DNA from: a virus
Virus record (IMG/VR): IMGVR_UViG_3300025093_001524
Span: 1-21,453 of that record
DNA: 21,453 nt
Reading direction: 5' to 3' (one strand)
A model generated the notes under the pieces. The model did not search any database. It was not told where the DNA came from and saw only the letters and a program-made list of their open reading frames with translations. Of the stretch, positions 13,960 to 21,453 are shown in pieces. The position numbers and the translations under genes are program-made. Every line of letters starts with the position of its first letter. Position 1 is the first letter of the stretch.

Positions 13960-13990
13960 AAAAAACCCCGTAGACCGAAGCCTACGGGGT
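13960..13990 (-). terminator. Rho-independent terminator before uvsX
   Basis: In the minus-strand RNA an 11-pair stem (ACCCCGUAGGC with GUCUACGGGGU, including one G-U pair) closes on a UUCG tetraloop with the stabilising C-G closing pair. It is followed at once by a run of U ending at about 13960. On the opposite strand there is no T-run, so it acts leftward. It ends transcripts from the small 122-residue gene and the genes upstream of it. Confidence 0.93.
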
Positions 13991-14004
13991 AAACGTTTTA
14001 TAGA

Positions 14005-14373
14005 TTACTCATCAAACAATTTTACGACTTCACCACTATCACCTGCGGGTGCTTCATCGGGAGCTGCAAAATTAGCAACAATTCCATCATACTGAGTCTT
14101 AAGTTTAGTATCTAGGAATTGAGCAGCATCACTATCAGTGATTGAATCCTTTCGAAAGGTAAATGTTGTACCTTTTTCTCTTCCATCAATAGTCAAAAAT
14201 TCCTTAAAGAAAAGAGGAATTGTTTGAACTTGAAGTTGACCTTGTTCATTAGGTTGAACAAAAATTGTACAAGGGTTTTTGAGCTTGTAAGCTACTTCTG
14301 TATCTTCTACAAGCTCACCGATAATAGTACGACCAACATGATCTACTAGAATTTTAATATTAATGTCTGACAT
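14005..14373 (-). CDS. Small conserved-looking phage protein (122 aa), possible Sm-like beta fold
   Basis: A 122-residue protein with alternating short hydrophobic strands, for example NIKILVDHVGRTIIGELV (5-22), and a distinctive VQPNEQGQLQVQTIPLFF stretch (39-56). The tail is Asp/Glu-rich (AAPDEAPAGDSGEVVKLFDE). From memory, a similar family (VGRT-IGE, then QP-GQL-VQT-P) occurs as a hypothetical protein in T4-like cyanophages; a search is needed. The short beta-barrel-like pattern would fit an LSm/SH3-type fold, but I see no proof. It is the last gene before the strong terminator, with a candidate promoter 10 bases upstream. Confidence 0.82.
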   Translation of the reverse strand: MSDINIKILVDHVGRTIIGELVEDTEVAYKLKNPCTIFVQPNEQGQLQVQTIPLFFKEFLTIDGREKGTTFTFRKDSITDSDAAQFLDTKLKTQYDGIVANFAAPDEAPAGDSGEVVKLFDE

Positions 14374-14383
14374 ATGTAAATAT

Positions 14384-14410
14384 ATTATATTGTTATCTGA
14401 GTATTTCCAA
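14384..14410 (-). promoter_or_regulatory. Candidate promoter for the 122-residue gene
   Basis: TTGGAA (14405-14410), 15 bases, a perfect TATAAT (14384-14389) on the minus strand, and 10 bases to the ATG at 14373. Weaker -35 and different spacing from the main set. Confidence 0.4.
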
Positions 14411-15134
14411 CCACTCTTGCTGTTCTATTTTGAATAGCTTTAACATAATTACCAGCTTCTAACAAATGGTCGTGGGTTCCGCAATCAAACCAAGCCATAT
14501 CTTCCGGAAGAATAGTAACACCCATTTTACCTTCATCTAAATACATGTTAATAAGATCAGTAATTTCAATTTCACCTCTTGCTGACGGTTTTACTTGCTT
14601 TGCTTTTTCAATAACTGTGTTATCAAAATGATATAATCCAGGCACTGCTTTATCTGACGGTGGTATTTCTGGTTTTTCAATAATACGTTTAATTACACCT
14701 AAATTATAATCGATATCCAATACACCGTAAGCTTTAGGGTCCTTCACCGTTACCCCGTAAATAGTATTTACAGAACCTAAAAAAGGAAATTCGCCGTCAA
14801 ATATATTATCTCCAAGTATCAATGTTACGTTTGAATCACCAACAAACTTTTCACCTACAATAAATGCATCACTCAATCCTTTAGGTTCATGTTGTATTTC
14901 ATATTTAAAATTAACATCTTTTATCGGGTATGTAGCTTCAACCATATGCTCAAGATGCATAGACGAAGGTCCTATAATTAATATTTCTCTTATACCAAAC
15001 CCTAATAATGTGGATATAGGGTAATATAATAGTGGTTTATCGTAAACCGGTAATAGAGCTTTTGTTGTCCCGTAAGTTAAAGGGTAAAGCCTAGTACCTT
15101 TACCACCTGCTAAAATTATACCTTTTCTATTCAT
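14385..15134 (-). CDS. rmlA: Glucose-1-phosphate thymidylyltransferase-like nucleotidyltransferase
   Basis: A 249-residue sugar nucleotidyltransferase. The N-terminal pyrophosphorylase loop is LAGGKGTRLYPLT (8-20) with K25 downstream. LILGDNIFDG (about 105-114) holds the metal-binding Asp. WFDCGTHDHLLEAGNYV near the C-terminus matches the W-x-DTGT-x2-SLLEA motif of RmlA. RmlA proteins usually have about 290 residues, so the C-terminal allosteric part is trimmed, as in RmlA-like and RffH-like short forms. The expected product is dTDP-glucose (or UDP-glucose), the entry to deoxysugars. The start is one base after the gp43 stop, and its strong AGGAG site lies within the last gp43 codons, so its translation should track that of the polymerase. 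Confidence 0.9.
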   Translation of the reverse strand: MNRKGIILAGGKGTRLYPLTYGTTKALLPVYDKPLLYYPISTLLGFGIREILIIGPSSMHLEHMVEATYPIKDVNFKYEIQHEPKGLSDAFIVGEKFVGDSNVTLILGDNIFDGEFPFLGSVNTIYGVTVKDPKAYGVLDIDYNLGVIKRIIEKPEIPPSDKAVPGLYHFDNTVIEKAKQVKPSARGEIEITDLINMYLDEGKMGVTILPEDMAWFDCGTHDHLLEAGNYVKAIQNRTARVVGNTQITI

Positions 15135-15135
15135 A

Positions 15136-17724
15136 TTATTCTCCTAATAGGCTAAACAAATCACATTGCACTGCTTGATTGGGTAAATAACACTTCCAAT
15201 TTACAGCTTGATAAAAACGTTCAATCGGTTGAAAGATAAGTTTCTCGAAAATTTTATCATAATCAGGTTTAAAGAACTTATCGAATTCTTCAGGCCATTC
15301 ATACTTAAAAGCAATACTATCGATATTGTACTTATTTGGTTTCTTAACATAAAAGAATCTAACTTTGTCACCTGATCCTATAGTTTCATACTTCTTACCA
15401 AGTTTATTAGCCTTTAATAGTTTATTATAAAAGTAACTTGCTTTACAATGTATAGGCATACCTTTTACTGTTGTCATACCATCACATTGAGATGCATATT
15501 TTTCATAACCTTTGATACCCATAACTGATGCTATTTCATTAATTGTAAGTTCTTTAAATTTATCATACACAACTTTCATTGCATCATTAGTTTTTGTATA
15601 ATCTTGAGTACTAAGCATAGTCTCAATCACGTTTTTCATATACGGTTTTAATGAATTCGGCAAGGTAGTTCTAACAACTTCTACCCCAGTATACTTCGTT
15701 TTGTTAATCTTAGCACCTTCGTCATCAAGTATGTTAAGAACGTAACGTTTCTTCTGTAGGAAGATACCAACTTCACCAATACATTCTCGTTTGAACATAA
15801 ATCGACAATCTTTACTATTGAATGTCTTTTTACCCCAAACCATAATTTCTTTGTTTAGATATTCAACCAACTCATCTTCAAGTTTATATATGTCCTCATG
15901 TACTTCTCCTTTTTCATTTTTGAAGGTAAGTCCCAAATGTTTGATAAGTAACTCAATCGAGGCATACGATGAATCCGTGTCGTTGTAAATAATAGGGTCT
16001 TTTTTCTTAAGATCTTCATCTGTTAATCCTGTCTTTAGTTTGATAAAATCTCTAATGATAACATTGCTTTGTTTAATCACTGCTTGACCACTCAACGTAA
16101 CTGATGATGCAATATCGTCATCCCCAATTGGTGCATTCTTGTTACCAAAATATCCATATATTGAGTTAATCAAAATCTTTACTGTTAACTGCTTTGTACC
16201 AGATCGTTGTACGTCTACCCCAAGTTGTTCGTATTCAGGGTCACTTTTATCCATTTCAGCATGCTTTTTCTTTAATTCTACATACTCATCTTTAAACCCT
16301 TTACGTTTTTGATAATAGTAATCAACAATTTCAGGAATGATACCTTTTTCTTTTTGATGAAATACAATATTAGCCTTACTGATAGTTAAGTTATAATCTT
16401 TCACCATCTTACTAAAGATAGGTATTGTGTATTCTTTAACTTTACCGTTAACCATTTCCATGGTTATCGTATCATCCGTCTTTTCTAAGATTTTACCTAT
16501 CTTAGTTTCTGGTGATAAGTTAAGAGTAATCATCACATTCGGGTACAGACTATTGGCATCAAACGAAAGTACATAATTCTGAAAACCTTGTTGAGGTTCA
16601 CCAACATAAGCACCTGGATTTTTACCTGTATCTTCACCACGAATGAAAGTAGGTATAACTTGCTTACGGTGTCTTGCACGAATACAAAACGCACCATTAA
16701 TTACCGACAACGCTCCCATTGCAGCATCAAAAGTAGTGCAACCAACATAAGCTAACATACGCACCAGTCCAAGGTACTGTAACTTTTCTTCTAACCGTAC
16801 TAGTAGATTTACGTCCTGAACGTTGTAATCGATAAACTTATTCCAATCTTTTTCAGATAATGTAGCTAAGTCCATACCACCATAATCCACTTTGCGTTCA
16901 CCTAACTCAAGCTCACCAATAGCATCAAGTTTGTATGATTCACGTAACGGTGCAAACTTACGATATATATCTAAGTAGTCTAACAAAGCGATACCTTCGA
17001 TAAACCATTTGATTTGTTGTCTGCCAAATTGACCCATTATACTTCTATAATGAACGTTACCTACAGGAGATAAACGTTTCATGTCATTTTCACCCATTAT
17101 ACGTTCACAACGTTTGATAATATACGGAATATCAAAGAATTCAGAGTTCCACCCACTCAAGATATCAGGATAATCTTTTTCAAGATAATCTAAAAACTCA
17201 GCAAATAGTTGTCGTTCCGTAACACAATACTTGTAAACCAAATCTGGTCTACCTTTACCTGTGTATTCTTTAGTACCCCACGAATAGAATTTTTTCTCTA
17301 AGTTATCATAAACAGTAATAACGTTAATAGGGTGGTTAGCATTTTCGACGCTTGGAAAGCTATCTGGTGAGTAAGTTTCGATATCAAGCAAAAGCATCTT
17401 GATATCATTCTTAGTAAAATCTGAAGTTTCATTTACCTGCCAAAAGTTATCTAATAAAAACTGTTGCTTCTCTGGTAAGTTTTCAAATAGTCTTTTTACC
17501 CCATTATTTCTAATAAACTGTCTACGATCAGACCCACGTCTAAAAGTTAATTTACGTAATGGAGTTTTGTAAATAGATTCACCAGTTGAGTGTCTTTTGT
17601 CTTTAGGTTCGATATAAAGATATGGATTGTAGCTTTGAGTTACAACAATACGATTACCGTCTTCGTCCCAAGTAAACAATCGCATTTGTTCTTTAGCAGC
17701 TTCATAAACTACATTTCTATACAT
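15136..17724 (-). CDS. 43: Family B DNA polymerase, gp43
   Basis: An 862-residue single-chain replicative polymerase; T4 gp43 has 898. The 3'-5' exonuclease motifs are intact: LLLDIETYS (D114, E116), GWNSEFFDIPYI (191-202) and DYNVQDVNLL (299-308, D304). The polymerase motifs are DANSLYP (389-395, motif A), KILINSIYGYFGN (516-528, motif B) and YNDTDS (580-585, motif C with both catalytic Asp). Motif A has Asn391 where T4 has Cys or Ser, and motif C starts YND where many have YGD. The C-terminus ends CDLFSLLGE, a hydrophobic peptide placed like the clamp-binding tail of T4 gp43. No intein or split is present. Confidence 0.97.
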   Translation of the reverse strand: MYRNVVYEAAKEQMRLFTWDEDGNRIVVTQSYNPYLYIEPKDKRHSTGESIYKTPLRKLTFRRGSDRRQFIRNNGVKRLFENLPEKQQFLLDNFWQVNETSDFTKNDIKMLLLDIETYSPDSFPSVENANHPINVITVYDNLEKKFYSWGTKEYTGKGRPDLVYKYCVTERQLFAEFLDYLEKDYPDILSGWNSEFFDIPYIIKRCERIMGENDMKRLSPVGNVHYRSIMGQFGRQQIKWFIEGIALLDYLDIYRKFAPLRESYKLDAIGELELGERKVDYGGMDLATLSEKDWNKFIDYNVQDVNLLVRLEEKLQYLGLVRMLAYVGCTTFDAAMGALSVINGAFCIRARHRKQVIPTFIRGEDTGKNPGAYVGEPQQGFQNYVLSFDANSLYPNVMITLNLSPETKIGKILEKTDDTITMEMVNGKVKEYTIPIFSKMVKDYNLTISKANIVFHQKEKGIIPEIVDYYYQKRKGFKDEYVELKKKHAEMDKSDPEYEQLGVDVQRSGTKQLTVKILINSIYGYFGNKNAPIGDDDIASSVTLSGQAVIKQSNVIIRDFIKLKTGLTDEDLKKKDPIIYNDTDSSYASIELLIKHLGLTFKNEKGEVHEDIYKLEDELVEYLNKEIMVWGKKTFNSKDCRFMFKRECIGEVGIFLQKKRYVLNILDDEGAKINKTKYTGVEVVRTTLPNSLKPYMKNVIETMLSTQDYTKTNDAMKVVYDKFKELTINEIASVMGIKGYEKYASQCDGMTTVKGMPIHCKASYFYNKLLKANKLGKKYETIGSGDKVRFFYVKKPNKYNIDSIAFKYEWPEEFDKFFKPDYDKIFEKLIFQPIERFYQAVNWKCYLPNQAVQCDLFSLLGE

Positions 17725-17730
17725 ACAAAT

Positions 17731-17758
17731 AGTATATGAACTCTCTAAAATACATCAA
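17731..17758 (-). promoter_or_regulatory. Promoter-like element for gp43
   Basis: TTGATG (17753-17758), 16 bases, TATACT (17731-17736), then 6 bases to the ATG at 17724 on the minus strand. The -35 overlaps the stop of the upstream oxygenase gene. No Shine-Dalgarno sequence is present in the short gap. Confidence 0.58.
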
Positions 17759-18549
17759 CCATAAACGAAATGTTTGGAACTAGCAGTACCTGGATTAAAA
17801 ATTTCATCTTGCAGATATCTACCATTAAATGCAAGAGATATTCTTGTTTTATCAGTAGGGTTCGGGTCTACATAATGCATTAGCCAAGAAGGAAAAATTA
17901 CCAATTTACCTTCTTCGGGTTCATATGTATGTACACTTGCATCATATTTATTTTTTACTGCATAGCCGTTAGTTTCGGATTCTGAATCCGGTTCAGGGGA
18001 TGAAAATCTATGTGCTGATCTTGGATCCAAAAAGTTTATATTACCTGAACCTTTAGGTGTATGTATATAATAAGTACCCGAATAGTGTCTGTCTGGGTGA
18101 ATATGAGGTGGGTTATAACCACCGGTTTTGTTTACGTTAAGCCAATACTCAACTTGCCACCTACCTTTTTCCCAGACATGAGATGATTCAATTTGCTGTA
18201 GTGATTTTTTTAAAGATGAATCAATTAATTGTTTTAGTGGTTTTAGACTATGTTTTATATAACCACCATTACCTTCAACGTAATATTCGTCTTCTAATTC
18301 TAATTCAAAACCACCATATGTTGTAGTAGATGGATTTTTATCCTTCCATTCTTTAAACTCTTCTGCAACCGTGTAAGAGTTTATATAATGCATTATTGCT
18401 TTTTTAACTTTTTCATGATCTGGTAAATCTAGTTCCCAAAGTTCGGTTACAAACAAATCATTCTTTTTAATAGTTAACGGGGGTTTAGCTTTAGGTATTA
18501 ATTTATTTTTAAAAGGTGATGGAAATTGTGATCTATTATTAATTAGCAT
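17755..18549 (-). CDS. 2-oxoglutarate/Fe(II)-dependent oxygenase, PF13759-like
   Basis: A 264-residue protein with the double-stranded beta-helix motifs of this phage-common oxygenase family: YNPPHIHPDRHYSGTYYIH (145-163) carrying His149/His151-x-Asp153, INFLDPR (171-177), and KLVIFPSWLMHYVDPN (215-230) with His225 as the distal iron ligand. Arg236 in TRISLAFN binds 2-oxoglutarate. The N-terminus has a helical part of unknown role. Expected chemistry is hydroxylation of a protein or small molecule using O2 and 2-oxoglutarate. T4-like cyanophages have several such genes, substrates unknown. Its first 11 bases overlap the end of the glycosyltransferase gene, so the two are probably co-translated. 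Confidence 0.9.
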   Translation of the reverse strand: MLINNRSQFPSPFKNKLIPKAKPPLTIKKNDLFVTELWELDLPDHEKVKKAIMHYINSYTVAEEFKEWKDKNPSTTTYGGFELELEDEYYVEGNGGYIKHSLKPLKQLIDSSLKKSLQQIESSHVWEKGRWQVEYWLNVNKTGGYNPPHIHPDRHYSGTYYIHTPKGSGNINFLDPRSAHRFSSPEPDSESETNGYAVKNKYDASVHTYEPEEGKLVIFPSWLMHYVDPNPTDKTRISLAFNGRYLQDEIFNPGTASSKHFVYG

Positions 18550-19741
18550 ATGTTAAAAACTTTCTATTAGGATCACCTTTAGCATACATATAACTTTCGA
18601 AAAATTTACCTATATTTTCTTCTCTTTCTAAAAATCTTGATTCGGCAAATCGACGACCATTAACCGACTCTTTAATATACCGTCTTTCATCTTTCAATAC
18701 TTCTTTTATTCTATCAATCATTTCATCACCTGTTTTGAATTTTATAGGTGCATTTTCATATGTGCACATATCTTGACATGCAATAGGTATACCTAGAGTA
18801 CTAGCTTCTAAATATTTTAAATCACTTTTAGCTCTATTGAAATTGTTTTCAGCTAAAGGTGCAATAAACATATTAATATTCAACGTAAATAATTTTTCTG
18901 GGTAGTTATAAAGCTTGCTCCATGGTACCCATTCTATTTTACCCGAACGTACTAAATCAGCTAATTCGTAACTAATACCACCATACATTACCCACTGAAA
19001 ATCATTTACCGTTTTACGTACAACATCATTAATATGATAAAAATCATCTTTACCTTTTATACGCCTATCTACATCAAAGTGCGCACCCGAACCAGGCCAA
19101 CAAATTCGTGGTTTATTTTTATGTTTACTGTAATTTTCTTCAATTAGTTCCCTATTATAAAAATTACCCATCCAAAACTTAGGTATATAGTTAGGTATAA
19201 CGTCAATTTTCACATGGTCGGCTAATTTTGATTGAAAATAATCTTTCATGAAATTATTTGTAACAGTCATATTACCGCACATTTCCATAATTTCTTGAAT
19301 ATTGTTTCTTATTTCATCGCTTGCAAAAGCCGTTCTATGTTTATTGTAATGAGGTATATCTTCGATAAACGGGATATCATCAATATCGTAGATAACTCTA
19401 AAATCTTTCTTTTCACCTAATTGACATAAAAATTTTACGAATTCTTTTTGATTACTAGATGCTTGTCTTTGTATTTTTATTGACTTAACGTTAAAATAAT
19501 AATTAGGGTCCCACGCCATTACAGTGGACGTATGCACCATGCATTTTTCTTCATTATTCAACAAGTATTCTGGCCATATAATTCTCCAAAAACCACAACC
19601 ACCGTAATCAGCAACGTAGTTCATAAACCGTGGTGGTAGTTCCTTACTATTTACCGGGGCTTTTTTATTATCTGGTTTAGGTGTGCTTCCAAACGGACTA
19701 GGACCAAAGGGATTAGTAGCTTTTAGATTACCAACGAACAT
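18539..19741 (-). CDS. Glycosyltransferase, GT-B fold (GT4-like)
   Basis: A 400-residue protein. It begins with a proline- and asparagine-rich stretch, then YVADYGGCGFWRIIWP (42-57), a donor/acceptor loop like the GGxG start of GT-B enzymes. VIYDIDDIPF (117-126) resembles a motif in phage and bacterial GT4 proteins. The C-terminal domain has NRAKSDLKYLEAS (302-314), the nucleotide-sugar-binding region of family 4 (E-x7-E-like), and GIPIACQDM. Donor and acceptor unknown. It is followed directly by the oxygenase gene, overlapping 11 bases, and preceded by gp46 with a 9-base gap. Confidence 0.84.
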   Translation of the reverse strand: MFVGNLKATNPFGPSPFGSTPKPDNKKAPVNSKELPPRFMNYVADYGGCGFWRIIWPEYLLNNEEKCMVHTSTVMAWDPNYYFNVKSIKIQRQASSNQKEFVKFLCQLGEKKDFRVIYDIDDIPFIEDIPHYNKHRTAFASDEIRNNIQEIMEMCGNMTVTNNFMKDYFQSKLADHVKIDVIPNYIPKFWMGNFYNRELIEENYSKHKNKPRICWPGSGAHFDVDRRIKGKDDFYHINDVVRKTVNDFQWVMYGGISYELADLVRSGKIEWVPWSKLYNYPEKLFTLNINMFIAPLAENNFNRAKSDLKYLEASTLGIPIACQDMCTYENAPIKFKTGDEMIDRIKEVLKDERRYIKESVNGRRFAESRFLEREENIGKFFESYMYAKGDPNRKFLTYAN

Positions 19742-19747
19742 TGCTTT

Positions 19748-19775
19748 TATTTACTCTGAATACTTTACTCTTCTA
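19748..19775 (-). promoter_or_regulatory. Weak promoter-like element for the GT-B glycosyltransferase gene
   Basis: TAGAAG (19770-19775), 16 bases, TAAATA (19748-19753), then 6 bases to the ATG at 19741 on the minus strand. Both boxes deviate from consensus but the spacing repeats that of the better copies. It lies within the 3' end of gp46. Confidence 0.33.
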
Positions 19776-21453
19776 GTGATGCCATTTGATTTTTCTAAAT
19801 ATATCACATCACCTTGAGCTGCTTTTACGCTTTCTTTTCTGTGACTTATAACCATTACACACTCATTATATTGTTCTACTCTATCTCTTAAAATACCAAC
19901 GACTAATTCAACACCACGTTCATCTAAACTACTATCAAACAACTCGTCATACATACTAAAGTTAAATGTAACATCGCCTTGTAGTCTTCTTATATCCATA
20001 AAAGCAAATAAACAAGCCAAATCAATATTTTTCCGCTCAGCTCCAGAAAAATTAAAATACGAGCAAATCTTTCCTTTTTCATTTATTATTTGTTCTTCAA
20101 AATATTCATTAAACACACAGACACAATTACTATCCATCTTTTTTAGATAATGAGCAAGTCTGCTATTAAACAAAGTTAACATTTTTTTAACAATGTATGA
20201 TTTTACACCTTCTTCAGATACAACATACTTGACAACATCAAGCATATTAATTTTTTTCTTGGTAATATCTAATGTAGATTTTACTTTAGTAAGTTTGTTA
20301 TCATACTCTTCAATAACTTTATCTAAACCTGAATCGGTCTTTTTTAGTTCCTTAATATCTAACTTAAGTTGGTTTTGCCACTCAACTAATTGTTTAGCTT
20401 TTTCTCTCAAAAGCTTTTGATCGTTTATTTGTTGTATAATATTAGTATTACTTTGATTTAATTCATTAATTGTTAGATTTAGTTTTTTAATACCTTCATC
20501 TATCTTAGTTATACCTTGTTGTACTTTAAGTTTAAGATTACCATTTTCTTTAATCTTATCTTGAAGTTTATTCTTTTCATTTTCTATATGATCTCTATCG
20601 TCATTATCTATAACATGCAAACACATCGGGCATTTATCTTCGTCGGTTCCCAATTTTTCATAATCAGTTTTGTATTGATCTGTTTTTAAGTTTATTGTTG
20701 TTACTTTTTGTAGTAAAGAATCTCTTTTAGAGTTATAATCGGGTATCTTTTCTTGTAATTGTTTTATCTTAGCTAAATTTGTTTTAGTTATTTCGATATC
20801 TACGTCTTTAACGTTACTTTTAATCTCAAGTAGTTCTCTTTTGTTATTTTCTTCACGTTGTTTGTAACGTTCTAATTTATCTTTACGTTCGCTAAGAATA
20901 TTAGAATGTTGTTCCTTATAACTCTTAAGAGAGTTTTCTGTTTCAGTATAAACAGTAGAATCTATATCAAAAACTTTTTTAGTTTCATTATAATCCGAAC
21001 GTAAGTTTGATATCATATCACTAAAAACTCCAAGATTAAAAATACCTTCAATAAATTTACGTTTTTCAACCTTCTTTTTAGCCATAAACGGTATTGTATT
21101 ATTAAGTGTCATAATAACACAATTTTGAAACACATCTTCACTGCAGTTTATTAACGTCTGTATATATTCATTAGTATTAATAATTGAATCTCTTGTAATA
21201 TCCTCTTCATTTTTATAAATGTAACATTTAGACGGTGAAATAGTTCTTACAATAAGATATTCATTAGAGCTTTGAGGGGTAATAACTTTAAACTTAAGGT
21301 TTACAGAACACGTATCGTTAGTAAGGTTGTTTTGAATAAGATCTTTTTTAAGTTCACGTAATGTATTACCAAAGATAGCAAAATTTATTGCATCTGCTAC
21401 GGTACTTTTACCAACACCATTACGTCTATCAACTTTATCCTTGTTAAGACCCG
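19751..21453 (-). CDS. 46: gp46 recombination endonuclease subunit, SbcC/Rad50-like ATPase (partial, runs off right edge)
   Basis: The frame is open from the right edge to 19751 (567 codons including the stop), so the N-terminal few dozen residues are missing. A GTG at about 21133 is in frame but is not the start, because the ATPase loop NGVGKST lies upstream of it near 21400-21420. Long coiled-coil segments flank a zinc-hook CPMC (within KCPMCLHVIDND, around 20610-20640). The C-terminal half of the ATPase has the ABC signature-like FSGAERKNIDLAC, Walker B and D-loop MYDELFDSSLDERG, and ISHRKES. T4 gp46 has 560 residues, so this protein is similar or slightly longer. With gp47 (Mre11-like, expected further right) it resects DNA ends for UvsX-driven recombination and degrades host DNA. 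Confidence 0.94.
   Translation of the reverse strand, partial: GLNKDKVDRRNGVGKSTVADAINFAIFGNTLRELKKDLIQNNLTNDTCSVNLKFKVITPQSSNEYLIVRTISPSKCYIYKNEEDITRDSIINTNEYIQTLINCSEDVFQNCVIMTLNNTIPFMAKKKVEKRKFIEGIFNLGVFSDMISNLRSDYNETKKVFDIDSTVYTETENSLKSYKEQHSNILSERKDKLERYKQREENNKRELLEIKSNVKDVDIEITKTNLAKIKQLQEKIPDYNSKRDSLLQKVTTINLKTDQYKTDYEKLGTDEDKCPMCLHVIDNDDRDHIENEKNKLQDKIKENGNLKLKVQQGITKIDEGIKKLNLTINELNQSNTNIIQQINDQKLLREKAKQLVEWQNQLKLDIKELKKTDSGLDKVIEEYDNKLTKVKSTLDITKKKINMLDVVKYVVSEEGVKSYIVKKMLTLFNSRLAHYLKKMDSNCVCVFNEYFEEQIINEKGKICSYFNFSGAERKNIDLACLFAFMDIRRLQGDVTFNFSMYDELFDSSLDERGVELVVGILRDRVEQYNECVMVISHRKESVKAAQGDVIYLEKSNGITRRVKYSE

Noticed and set aside
3363-14756. The 8-mer CCGTTACC at the gp32 leader, before queC and inside rmlA
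   Set aside because: Three copies on one strand, one within coding sequence, are too few and too short to call a regulatory repeat; the copy at queC does not form the gp32-type hairpin.
21131-21133. In-frame GTG as the start of gp46
   Set aside because: The frame continues upstream to the right edge and contains the Walker A motif NGVGKST there, so this codon is internal.

Overview
This is a marine, AT-rich, T4-like myovirus window. It carries the T4 replication and recombination core: gp46 SbcC/Rad50-like subunit, gp43 polymerase, UvsX recombinase, gp41 helicase, gp32 single-strand binding protein and gp45 clamp. The overall style (short proteins, sparse Shine-Dalgarno sequences, carbamoyltransferase, sugar genes) resembles cyanomyoviruses and SAR11 (Pelagibacter) myophages. 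The host assignment is inference. I saw no tRNA, CRISPR, integrase, homing endonuclease or insertion sequence.

Layout: 22 of 23 genes lie on the minus strand and are read right to left. From the right edge: gp46 (open at the edge), a GT-B glycosyltransferase, a 2OG-Fe(II) oxygenase, gp43, RmlA and a small conserved-looking protein, then a strong intrinsic terminator. Next come UvsX, a NodU/TobZ-type carbamoyltransferase and a QueC-like PP-loop enzyme. The only plus-strand gene follows (182 aa, unknown), and its stop overlaps that of queC. Continuing leftward: a GT-A glycosyltransferase, a stand-alone class II glutamine amidotransferase, a GDP-mannose 3,5-epimerase, a second sugar epimerase, gp41, a DHH phosphoesterase, two poorly known proteins (one a gp59 candidate), gp32, a proline-rich protein with a clamp-binding-like motif, gp45, a small unknown protein, and an RmlD-like reductase open at the left edge.

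The replisome genes supply polymerase, clamp, helicase, SSB and recombination functions. Interleaved among them are genes for making, epimerising, transferring, carbamoylating and oxidising sugars or bases. These could serve host-surface or virion glycan remodelling, or hypermodification of phage DNA. The QueC-like protein lacks three of the four cysteines expected in the zinc site of ordinary QueC, and a stand-alone amidotransferase lies two genes downstream in the same orientation.

The most striking structure not explained by the genes is a recurrent promoter-like element. A TTG-type -35 box stands about 16 bases from a TATAAT-like -10 box, which ends 5-7 bases before the start codon. It precedes most genes that do not overlap the gene upstream. 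If used, these promoters would give leaderless or nearly leaderless mRNAs. Exceptions are gp32, which has a roughly 65-base leader with a hairpin and an unstructured A/U-rich stretch, and gp45, whose start region can fold into a hairpin hiding its ribosome-binding site in read-through transcripts.
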